From positions 1-21,247 of IMG/VR virus record IMGVR_UViG_3300033552_000064: a DNA stretch of 21,247 nt; one strand, given 5' to 3'. Both the position numbers and the translations under genes were made by a program. Within the stretch, counting starts at the first letter, position 1, and every line of letters begins with the position of its first letter. Source of the DNA: a virus. Below, piece after piece: positions 7,192-12,523 of the stretch. Under the pieces are notes generated by a model. That model was not told the DNA's origin. It made no database searches and worked only from the letters and a program-made list of their open reading frames with translations.

Positions 7192-8599
7192 GTATAGGGG
7201 ATGATTGTTCCATTGTTGGAAGCGCGAATGTCGGCAGTTGAATTTGCTTAGACAGCGTGTTAAACGCATCTGAGGTTGCGTCAACTTGGTCGTCTTTCTG
7301 GTTGCGTGAGCCTGTAAAGAACTCCAACTCAGTAAAGAAATCATCGTTCCAAGACCCACGAACAACCTTCACACTGCCGCTCTCTGCTAGTGCACAGAAC
7401 GGCAAGAAGCGTTGTGTCTTGCCAGAGTGACCAGACATGACAACTGACCTGGCTGCTATGCCGTTTTCAGCTAGCGTGCGGATATAGAAGGCGTTAGCTG
7501 TTTTGCCACCTGCCCCTGAGTCGCGTGGAATGGTGACTTGGCAATCACTCTTACCATCCAGTTCGCCAACGTCCACCAGCGCCTTGATGACGCCGTCTGT
7601 TAGCTTCCTGAAGCGTTCTACATGCTCAATGTAGTAGATGCCGTACTTGTCTCTGGACATCTTGACTCCTGCAGTCCAGTCGGGGTCGGGGTTGCTTTCG
7701 CTAGGCACAGATGCTGCCAAGTCCCATGATCGGACACAGGCCAGAGCATTGACAGGCGGGTGATCTACAATCTCGCACCAGTCGCGGCTAAAGAAGCTAG
7801 CGCCTTCGGCGCGGGCTGTCCATGAGCCTTGTAAAAACCTAAGTTGGTTTACGCGAGGCTGGGATAACAGATTGGCAAGGTATGTCGGATTGTTCTTTAG
7901 AAGAATAGGGTTATCAACCACCGTCATAGGGATAAACCTAAATGACAGAGGCTTAGTCGCGCCACCGTAGGTTTTGATAAGATCTTCTTTTGATTCTGAC
8001 CAGAACATCTTCCCGCTGATATTGACAAAATACCGGGTGATATGTTCAGTCCCCGGCTTTGGTATGCCCGTCTCAGAATCTAAGCAATACTCTACCCAGT
8101 TGTATAAAAATGAATCCCTAGATGGGTTGCAAGTAAGCGTCATGTTGAGATGACCCTTATACTTTGCACTACGCAGGCGAGACAGAAGGAACAGTATCTC
8201 ACCTTCCGTAAACTCAGCCGACTCATCTATCAGGTAGTGGGTAACCTGAAGTCCCTGCCACTGCTCTAGCTTATCCGGCAGTGCTGCAAATTGGATTGTA
8301 GCGCCGTTGGGGAATCTCCACGTAAGAGATTGCACCCCAAAGACGCCGCCGAAATTAGAGTAAATACCCTTTGATTCATCTACAAGTCCACCGCTCAATT
8401 TAAGGACTGGGTAAGAACGTCTAACGATCATTACCCTAGCAGCAGGGTCGTTTATGTACTTGAGGGCTTTTGTGAGACACGTATAAGACTTGCCAGAGCC
8501 AGCGCCTCCGCCCGTAAGCAGGATGTCTGTGTTATCGTCCATTAGGACGAGTCTCTGTTTTTCGCTACATGGGCCGAAGTGCTTTACTCCATCATCCAT
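7181..8599 (-). CDS. Terminase large subunit
   Basis: This packaging motor has an N-terminal ATPase and a C-terminal RNase H-like nuclease that cuts concatemers. I start it at ATG 8599 (MDDGVKHF), which has GGAGGGG five bases upstream; a longer form would start at TTG 8617. In the 472-residue form Walker A is GGGAGSGKS (30-38), Walker B is HYLIDESAEF with Asp125/Glu126, and the coupling motif is LTCNPS (155-160). The nuclease domain shows RSWDLAAS with the first metal-binding Asp and a late DDQVDATSDAFN with the last. It starts 14 bp after the zinc-repeat nuclease gene. No canonical small subunit is adjacent. Confidence 0.93.
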   Translation of the reverse strand: MDDGVKHFGPCSEKQRLVLMDDNTDILLTGGGAGSGKSYTCLTKALKYINDPAARVMIVRRSYPVLKLSGGLVDESKGIYSNFGGVFGVQSLTWRFPNGATIQFAALPDKLEQWQGLQVTHYLIDESAEFTEGEILFLLSRLRSAKYKGHLNMTLTCNPSRDSFLYNWVEYCLDSETGIPKPGTEHITRYFVNISGKMFWSESKEDLIKTYGGATKPLSFRFIPMTVVDNPILLKNNPTYLANLLSQPRVNQLRFLQGSWTARAEGASFFSRDWCEIVDHPPVNALACVRSWDLAASVPSESNPDPDWTAGVKMSRDKYGIYYIEHVERFRKLTDGVIKALVDVGELDGKSDCQVTIPRDSGAGGKTANAFYIRTLAENGIAARSVVMSGHSGKTQRFLPFCALAESGSVKVVRGSWNDDFFTELEFFTGSRNQKDDQVDATSDAFNTLSKQIQLPTFALPTMEQSSPIPRL

Positions 8600-8613
8600 T
8601 ACATCCCCTCCAT

Positions 8614-9735
8614 TCAATTTTTAATATCTTTGAGTACTCCAATTAGTTGGTCGATTTCCATATTCAGCCACTGCCTGTCAACAGACATAAAGGATTCAGA
8701 ATACCCGTCAAATTTAGCTGTTGGGCTTTTATACTTTAAGCGCAATATGCGAAGTAGCTTTGTCTCAATGTCAGAGCATTCTTGCCCATCTTCAAAACTG
8801 AACTCTTTTACGACTGTAAATTCACTTCCAAAACTTCCACTGATACGTTTAGCGCGGGATAGGGTGGTCTTATTGGTTATCCCTACCTTAGTGATATCTC
8901 CGCAGGTCATTACATACAGCGTTCCAGGCTTGTTATAGTCAAAACCATTTAAGCCGCAGCTGGCGCAGCCACTACCTCGCAAGTGCACGTAAGGTATCTG
9001 CTTAAAGTGCCCATGCTCACGACACAAAATATTTACGTGATGGTGTGTTCCATTGTAAGAAATATCAGAGTAGTTATACTTCTCGCCGTGCACTTGTTGC
9101 GCCTTAGATATGAAATCCTCTTTAGAGAGTGACCCATGCCCGCACTTATTACAGCCTTGACCAGAAAGGTGAGCGCCGGGAGTCATTGTAAAACTCCCAT
9201 GCTTCTTACAGTTTATACTAACCTTAGTTCCAGAGTTTATGTAGGCAACTTCAGGGTACTCGTATGTGTCGCCGTGAATGGCACGGGCTTTTCCAATAAA
9301 ACCCTCTGTCCCTGTAGAACGTGCTGTTGCACAAGTCAAAAGTCCGCACGTAGCACAGCCTGAACCGCCAAGGTGGTGGTTGGGCATTTGCTGGAAGCCC
9401 CCATGTACGGGGCAAGTTATAGTCACAGGCAAGTAAGAACTGGCATAGACTGTTTTTGCATAGTCGTACTTGTCGCCGTGTACTTGTTCCGCCTCTTTTA
9501 AGAATGTACGGCTGTCTTTCCTAAACAACTTTGACATGGCCGCCTGCTTACAGGCTGCGCAGCCTGTACCCCTTAGGTGGTTGTTAGGAGTTACCATGAA
9601 GTTGCCATGCTCTTTGCAAGCAATGACGACCTTTTCCTTTGAACTTCTATACTCGACTAGGTCATAGCCGTAGCGCCCACTGTGTTTTTCTCTGGCTCTT
9701 GAAATAAAGCTCTCAGATGCCGTTGTGCTTGTCAT
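8614..9735 (-). CDS. Four-zinc-finger (DUF723-like) protein with GIY-YIG-like C-terminus, likely homing endonuclease
   Basis: Four repeats of about 55 residues lie at residues 10-64, 78-132, 146-200 and 208-262 (numbered from the first ATG, 9738). Each reads roughly F-x3-A-x3-H-G-x2-Y-x-Y...C-x2-H-G-x-F...P-x2-H-L-x-G-x-G-C-x2-C. Each carries a C-x2-H and a C-x2-C pair, for example C41/H44/C60/C63 and C239/H242/C258/C261, so four zinc sites are expected. The last 100 residues begin with GTLYVMTCGDITKVGITN, resembling GIY-YIG/T5orf172-type nuclease domains, and contain FDGYSESF. I prefer the second of two tandem ATGs because AGGAGG is only one base from the first. The gene interrupts the usual small-large terminase pair, as mobile endonuclease genes do. 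Its Shine-Dalgarno lies in an inverted repeat. Confidence 0.8.
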   Translation of the reverse strand: MTSTTASESFISRAREKHSGRYGYDLVEYRSSKEKVVIACKEHGNFMVTPNNHLRGTGCAACKQAAMSKLFRKDSRTFLKEAEQVHGDKYDYAKTVYASSYLPVTITCPVHGGFQQMPNHHLGGSGCATCGLLTCATARSTGTEGFIGKARAIHGDTYEYPEVAYINSGTKVSINCKKHGSFTMTPGAHLSGQGCNKCGHGSLSKEDFISKAQQVHGEKYNYSDISYNGTHHHVNILCREHGHFKQIPYVHLRGSGCASCGLNGFDYNKPGTLYVMTCGDITKVGITNKTTLSRAKRISGSFGSEFTVVKEFSFEDGQECSDIETKLLRILRLKYKSPTAKFDGYSESFMSVDRQWLNMEIDQLIGVLKDIKN

Positions 9736-9739
9736 CATA

Positions 9740-9817
9740 CCTCCTCAGGTAGTAAGAGTATTTAAGTCAAGGCACCCACACCTGAGGAGGGTTAACGCAG
9801 ATGTCTTGACTTAAATA
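9740..9817. repeat. Interleaved inverted repeats at a ribosome binding site
   Basis: Arm A CCTCCTCAGGT (9740-9750) pairs exactly with ACCTGAGGAGG (9780-9790), 11 bp. Arm B TATTTAAGTCAAG (9759-9771) pairs exactly with CTTGACTTAAATA (9805-9817), 13 bp. The order A-B-A'-B' is that of a pseudoknot. On the minus-strand mRNA, arm A contains the AGGAGG of the zinc-repeat nuclease gene, so pairing would hide its ribosome binding site. An extended -10 (TGTTATGAT, 9818-9826) lies next to arm B', so transcripts starting there would lack part of B'. Confidence 0.85.
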
Positions 9818-9828
9818 ATCATAACACA

Positions 9829-9855
9829 AAAATCCCCGCAGCTTGCGCTGCGGGG
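9829..9855 (-). terminator. Terminator after the tRNA cluster
   Basis: CCCCGCAGC and GCTGCGGGG form a perfect 9-bp stem with a four-base loop (9834-9855). On the minus strand it is followed by ATTTTTG, giving an intrinsic terminator for the transcript that carries the tRNAs. The stem is symmetrical and could also act weakly on the other strand. Confidence 0.85.
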
Positions 9856-9970
9856 CTCTAAAATAAAATAGGTGTTACAGCGCCACTCTGCCTATGCCTG
9901 TAACTTAGCTGACCATACTGTCAACCCTCTCCGCTGCACCCACACAGCGTGGGTGTTAATTCTTAAATTC

Positions 9971-10046
9971 TGGCTGGCATGGTAGGAATCGAACCTACAA
10001 CCTTCGGTTTTGGAGACCGACGCTCTGCCAGTTGAGCTACACACCA
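9971..10046 (-). tRNA. tRNA-Trp (CCA)
   Basis: The 76-nt minus-strand gene folds as a cloverleaf. The acceptor pairs TGGTGTG with CATGCCA (two G-U pairs), the anticodon loop is CTCCAAA (anticodon CCA), and the T arm is GTAGG-TTCGATT-CCTAC. The 3' CCA is encoded. It is the last of four tRNAs before the terminator. Trp codons are read by one tRNA only, so a phage copy could replace a depleted or cleaved host tRNA. Confidence 0.93.
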
Positions 10047-10050
10047 ATTT

Positions 10051-10123
10051 TGGTTGCGAAGTCTGGAATCGAACCAGTCCGTGAGCTTATGAGGCTCCAG
10101 TGCTACCATCACACCCACTCGCG
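10051..10123 (-). tRNA. tRNA with CAT anticodon (Met; initiator-like end)
   Basis: The 73-nt gene has anticodon loop CTCATAA (CAT), D arm GTGT/GCAC, T loop TTCGATT and an encoded CCA. With the CCA end fixed, the acceptor begins CGCGAGT and ends CTTCGCA, so position 1 is C and position 72 is A, the unpaired pair that marks bacterial initiator tRNAs. The three consecutive G-C pairs of initiator anticodon stems are not present (AGC/GCT instead), and there are mismatches at 7-66 and 49-65. It may be elongator Met, initiator-like, or Ile2 with modified C34. Identity within CAT tRNAs is open. Confidence 0.82.
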
Positions 10124-10140
10124 TTATATGTCCTTAGTTG

Positions 10141-10212
10141 TACTGCTACGGGGAATCGAACCCCGCTTTACAGGATGAAAACCTGTTGACCTAGCCGACA
10201 GTCGATAGCAGT
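10141..10212 (-). tRNA. tRNA-Glu (TTC), CCA not encoded
   Basis: The acceptor ACTGCTA/TAGCAGT has seven perfect pairs. The D arm is GACT/GGTC, the anticodon stem ACAGG/CCTGT encloses TTTTCAT (anticodon TTC), and the T arm is CGGGG/CCCCG. The discriminator A is followed by CAA, not CCA, so the host CCA-adding enzyme would be needed, unlike its three neighbours. The acceptor stem is unlike the G-C-rich one of enterobacterial tRNA-Glu, so glutamylation by the host enzyme is not certain. Confidence 0.85.
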
Positions 10213-10219
10213 AGTTGTT

Positions 10220-10295
10220 TGGTGCCCCTTGTCCGAGTCGAACAGACGACCTACCGCTTACAAGGCGGTTGCTCTTCCAACTGAGCTAAAGGGGC
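10220..10295 (-). tRNA. tRNA-Thr (TGT)
   Basis: The 76-nt gene has a perfect acceptor stem GCCCCTT/AAGGGGC, D arm GCTC/GAGC, anticodon loop CTTGTAA (anticodon TGT) and an encoded CCA. It starts five bases after the end of the upstream protein gene, so it must be processed out of a joint transcript from the promoter at 10690-10718. Confidence 0.93.
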
Positions 10296-10300
10296 GTGTA

Positions 10301-10660
10301 TTACTCTATAGTCCGAATGGTAGAGAAATCTACGACAGGGCGCAGCTTCTTGCTGTCTTCAAGCTCCAGTGACTTGCTTCCGCTTGCACCGTTGATCTTA
10401 ATTTCAGCAATCACTCGCTGGATTTGGTCTGTCGATATAGCCTTCTTGACGTCAATGTCAAACTCAAGCAGCTTGATAGCTGCCTGCATTTTCAGTCTGA
10501 CGTCAGTACTCTCAAGCATCTTAATCAGCACATCTACGGCGTCTTTCGACGCCTTCCCTAGGTCGCGGCTCAACTTCTTCAGCTGCACCTCGTCGTCCAG
10601 GAATGTGTGCTTTTTCACCTGCAAGGCTACCATTGTGGAGCCGCTATTTTCTGGTTCCAT
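10301..10660 (-). CDS. Hypothetical helical protein, possible terminase small subunit
   Basis: The 119-residue protein is mostly alpha-helical: DEVQLKKLSRDLGKASKDAV, DVLIKMLESTDVRLKMQAAI, KLLEFDIDVKKAISTDQIQRV. It ends in a short tail (LRPVVDFSTIRTIE). The charged helical core with 'KASKDAVDVL..ML.S.D.RLKMQAA.KLLE' resembles small terminase-like proteins I remember from other phages, but it lacks a clear helix-turn-helix that I can point to. It starts at ATG 10660 behind AAGGAG. It is upstream of the large terminase on the same strand, separated only by tRNAs and the mobile-type nuclease gene, where a small subunit would be expected. The function is a hypothesis. Confidence 0.72.
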   Translation of the reverse strand: MEPENSGSTMVALQVKKHTFLDDEVQLKKLSRDLGKASKDAVDVLIKMLESTDVRLKMQAAIKLLEFDIDVKKAISTDQIQRVIAEIKINGASGSKSLELEDSKKLRPVVDFSTIRTIE

Positions 10661-10689
10661 AATGGCTCCTTGTTAAATTCATTACAGGG

Positions 10690-10718
10690 ATAGTATCACG
10701 ACTTTCGCATTCTGTCAA
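10690..10718 (-). promoter_or_regulatory. Promoter for the tRNA transcript
   Basis: On the minus strand TTGACA (10713-10718) is followed after 17 bp by TACTAT (10690-10695). It lies between two genes, and the bases after the -35 (TTGACAGAAT) are the same as at 1706-1734, hinting at common origin or a shared regulator. It should drive the helical protein and all four tRNAs. Confidence 0.82.
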
Positions 10719-10720
10719 AT

Positions 10721-10933
10721 TTAGCCTCCGAGCAGGGCGCAAACCTTGGCCCTTTCCTCTAGTCGCAAGCGACCAGCCTTGGCGATTACCAAGTGGTCTA
10801 GCGTGGCATTGTCGGGTACGTCGCCCGTCCAGAACGAGTCAAGCAGACTCCTCAAGAACGCATTCTCATTACTGAGACTAGCTACACAACCCTCAAGATA
10901 TTCCTCGTACGGAATGTTTTCTGTTTCAGTCAT
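10721..10933 (-). CDS. Small acidic hypothetical protein
   Basis: I do not recognise this 70-residue protein. It starts acidic (MTETENIPYEEYLEG) and continues with helices: CVASLSNENAFLRSLLDSFW and a C-terminal basic helix (AKAGRLRLEERAKVCALLGG). It starts at ATG 10933 with AAGGAG nine bases upstream, inside the end of the preceding gene, and overlaps that gene by ATGA. It is the last member of a leftward operon of five tiny genes. Its C-terminus abuts the -35 of the tRNA promoter. Motif site 3 lies in its coding sequence at S-L-S-N-E. Confidence 0.72.
   Translation of the reverse strand: MTETENIPYEEYLEGCVASLSNENAFLRSLLDSFWTGDVPDNATLDHLVIAKAGRLRLEERAKVCALLGG
10864..10877. promoter_or_regulatory. 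Dispersed 14-bp motif, site 3
   Basis: TCTCATTACTGAGA is an exact match within the 70-residue gene, about 146 bp upstream of the -35 of the tRNA promoter. Confidence 0.6.
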
Positions 10934-11166
10934 TCTTGCGCTCCTTGTTTCTTTGTGACCCTTGCGGCACGGGCTTTAGCCAAAATCTCTGCCCGTGTCA
11001 TCTTGTACTCAGGCTCGTCGTCCCGCACTAAGAACAGGGCATACGTGAATCCAACTTGGTCGGGCGGGTTGTCTTGGTCAATCTTCCAGCCGTCTGCTAT
11101 AGCCTTCTCAAGGTACAGTGCGGCAGCGCCAAAACCACCAAAAAACTTTGTCTCGTAATACTTCAT
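10930..11166 (-). CDS. Hypothetical 78-residue protein
   Basis: No function is assigned. The N-terminal half is aromatic and helical (KYYETKFFGGFGAAALYLEK, AIADGWKID), followed by a strand (FTYALFLVRDDE) and a basic C-terminal helix (MTRAEILAKARAARVTKK). It looks like a compact alpha/beta domain with a tail that may bind nucleic acid. It starts at ATG 11166 behind GAGGAAA and overlaps both neighbours by ATGA, so translation of the operon is tightly coupled. Confidence 0.72.
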   Translation of the reverse strand: MKYYETKFFGGFGAAALYLEKAIADGWKIDQDNPPDQVGFTYALFLVRDDEPEYKMTRAEILAKARAARVTKKQGAQE

Positions 11167-11228
11167 TCGTTTTCCTCATGTGTTTCTTCGTATTCATCCA
11201 GCCAGCGGTCAAGGTCAAAGTCGTTCAA
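11163..11228 (-). CDS. Tiny acidic ORF (21 residues, TTG start)
   Basis: This ORF exactly fills the gap between two small genes. Its TTG start overlaps the upstream stop as TTGA (11225-11228) and its stop overlaps the downstream start as ATGA (11163-11166). The product, beginning with NDFDLDRWLDEYEETHEENE, is very acidic, has a WLDEYEE helix and no Cys. GGGGGG lies about seven bases upstream of the TTG. The two stop-start overlaps in one frame favour real coupled translation, but TTG use and size make it uncertain. Confidence 0.5.
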   Translation of the reverse strand: MNDFDLDRWLDEYEETHEENE

Positions 11229-11395
11229 GCCTTACCCCCCACTATCATCGCAATGAGGGGGTTGAAGTATTGTTCCTTCTCCTCATTCAGCATTGCAGCC
11301 ACCTCCGCAATTGCGTCTGACGAGCTTTCTGCCTCTGCTGCGACTACTCGCAGATTCTTGTGCGGCCAAGCTCGGTAGTAGACTAGAAATTCCAT
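11225..11395 (-). CDS. Hypothetical 56-residue protein
   Basis: I start this gene at ATG 11395 (MEFLVYYRAWPHK), because this ATG overlaps the stop of the 39-residue gene upstream as TGATG. A longer reading in this frame runs back through that gene and the promoter region and is not credible. The product has a strand (MEFLVYYRAW), a second strand (NLRVVAAEAES) and a helix (SDAIAEVAAMLNEEKEQYF), then a hydrophobic end (NPLIAMIVGGKA). The layout resembles a small ferredoxin-like alpha/beta protein. The function is unknown. Confidence 0.68.
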   Translation of the reverse strand: MEFLVYYRAWPHKNLRVVAAEAESSSDAIAEVAAMLNEEKEQYFNPLIAMIVGGKA

Positions 11396-11514
11396 CAGCG
11401 AATCCGAATGACGAGGTTGCCCGCCACAAGGTAGGTGGCTCCGAAGACGTTGACTACAGAGTTGCCTGTAACAAGGCTGACGGCTTTCAGGGCCACGTAT
11501 TTGACATAGTTCAT
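11395..11514 (-). CDS. Hypothetical 39-residue protein, first of the leftward operon
   Basis: The gene starts at ATG 11514 with an excellent AGGAGG five bases upstream and ends in TGA overlapping the next ATG. The product begins MNYVKYVALKAVSLVTGNSV and continues with mixed hydrophobic and basic residues (VNVFGATYLVAGNLVIRIR). It has no acidic residues, so it is strongly basic. It may be a peripheral membrane or nucleic-acid-binding peptide; this is only a guess. The strong Shine-Dalgarno and coupling argue that it is real. Confidence 0.7.
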   Translation of the reverse strand: MNYVKYVALKAVSLVTGNSVVNVFGATYLVAGNLVIRIR

Positions 11515-11544
11515 AACTACCTCCTGTTGTGTTTAGATGAACGA

Positions 11545-11572
11545 ATAATAGCACGGGTTTTGCCGTTCGCAA
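11545..11572 (-). promoter_or_regulatory. Leftward promoter of the divergent region
   Basis: On the minus strand TTGCGA (11567-11572) and TATTAT (11545-11550) are 16 bp apart. The -35 lies inside CCGTT-CGC-AACGG (11563-11575), a 5-bp inverted repeat. It would drive the five small leftward genes. It faces away from the rightward promoter, with motif site 4 between the two. Confidence 0.65.
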
Positions 11573-11590
11573 CGGTTTCAGAAAATAATT

Positions 11591-11604
11591 TCTCATTAGT
11601 GAGA
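11591..11604. promoter_or_regulatory. Dispersed 14-bp motif, site 4 (between divergent promoters)
   Basis: TCTCATTAGTGAGA is an exact match. It is 18 bp upstream of the leftward -35 and 11 bp upstream of the rightward -35, the best-placed copy for an operator controlling both directions. Confidence 0.7.
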
Positions 11605-11615
11605 TGTTACAGAAT

Positions 11616-11644
11616 TTGACAAATTGGCCTTTTGGGCGTATGAT
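11616..11644 (+). promoter_or_regulatory. Rightward promoter for the PhoH operon
   Basis: TTGACA (11616-11621) and TATGAT (11639-11644) are 17 bp apart. The start of transcription would be near 11651, leaving a leader of about 85 nt before PhoH. That leader holds a short hairpin, CTGGCC-catta-GGTCAG (11679-11695 approx.), and no strong Shine-Dalgarno. Confidence 0.82.
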
Positions 11645-11734
11645 GGGCGCTTCCCTGAGTGCAAACTTTGAGGCTTTATGCTGGCCCATTAGGTCAGCTT
11701 CCCCGCAACATGAATAACGAGGTACATACACTAT

Positions 11735-12523
11735 ATGAAACGCATGAAGACGCCACCCAAGCGCACAAGTACCAGTGCGCGCCGCGTAAAAGACAAATTT
11801 ATCCCGGAGATGGAGGAGTCAAATGGTGAGCGCTACGTCGCGGCAATGCCGAGGCTTGAAGCAAAAAACCAGAATCAGAGGCTTGCCTTGTCCTTCCTGA
11901 ATGAGGGGCGGGCAGTTACCTTCCTTACGGGCAGCGCCGGAACTGGCAAGTCCATGATTGCAGCCTATCACGCCGCCAAAATGCTTAAGTCGAAGAAAAT
12001 CGAGAAAGTCTATCTGGTGCGCCCTGCCGTCGCGGTAGGCAAGAGTATTGGGCTTTTGCCTGGTACGCTTGAAGAGAAGCTGGCCCCCTACTTTGCACAG
12101 ACCGTGGCCCACATGAGTAAGTTCTTGGGTGATGGAGCAATGCAATATATGCTGGAAAAGAAAGTTGTCGAGTTGAAGGCTGTAGAGTATCTCCGTGGCA
12201 TGTCCTTTGAGAATTGCCTCGTAATCTGTGAAGAGTGCCAAGGCTTTACCGCTGAGGAGTTTGAGATGATGCTTACAAGGCTTGGCGAGAACTGCATGAT
12301 TGTGTTCACTGGGGATGAGAAACAAAACGACCTTAAGGGTATGAGCGGACTGCGAAAGACGCTTGACATGTTCAGCCGTGCGCTGGCTGATGCGCCTGAC
12401 TACATGCTAGATGAAGATTTGGACGAGGTTGAGTCTGGTATCGGCATTGTACATTTCACCCCAGCAGATGTTGTCCGTTCCGGCCTTACCCGCGCCTTCG
12501 TTAAACTCTACTACAACGCATGA
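11735..12523 (+). CDS. PhoH-like P-loop ATPase
   Basis: The 262-residue protein is a PhoH-family ATPase. It has a basic N-terminal tail (KRMKTPPKRTSTSARRVKD), then Walker A GSAGTGKS (66-73), a YLVRPAVAVGKSIGLLPG segment, a Walker B-like CLVICEECQ (161-169, Cys-Glu-Glu where most PhoH have Asp-Glu-Ala) and sensor FTGDEKQNDL. The YLVRP...G.LPG signature is diagnostic. PhoH proteins are common in phages and some act as RNA or DNA helicase partners; the exact role is unknown. The start is uncertain: ATG 11735 or 11744, neither with a good Shine-Dalgarno. It begins the rightward operon with a homing endonuclease and a ClpP-like protease. Confidence 0.9.
   Translation: MKRMKTPPKRTSTSARRVKDKFIPEMEESNGERYVAAMPRLEAKNQNQRLALSFLNEGRAVTFLTGSAGTGKSMIAAYHAAKMLKSKKIEKVYLVRPAVAVGKSIGLLPGTLEEKLAPYFAQTVAHMSKFLGDGAMQYMLEKKVVELKAVEYLRGMSFENCLVICEECQGFTAEEFEMMLTRLGENCMIVFTGDEKQNDLKGMSGLRKTLDMFSRALADAPDYMLDEDLDEVESGIGIVHFTPADVVRSGLTRAFVKLYYNA

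Noticed and set aside
7181-8617. Terminase large subunit starting at TTG 8617
   Set aside because: GGAGGGG is placed correctly for ATG 8599, and the TTG would lie within the stop region of the preceding gene.
9925-9931. Minus-strand TTGACA as a promoter between the tRNAs and the nuclease gene
   Set aside because: No acceptable -10 hexamer occurs 16-18 bp downstream.
11225-11731. A single 168-residue minus-strand protein
   Set aside because: Its first 112 residues run through both divergent promoters and the well-supported 39-residue gene; only the part from ATG 11395 is credible.
11710-11829. A 39-residue ORF overlapping the start of PhoH
   Set aside because: It has no Shine-Dalgarno and lies out of frame under the conserved basic N-terminus of PhoH; it could be a leader peptide but nothing supports it.
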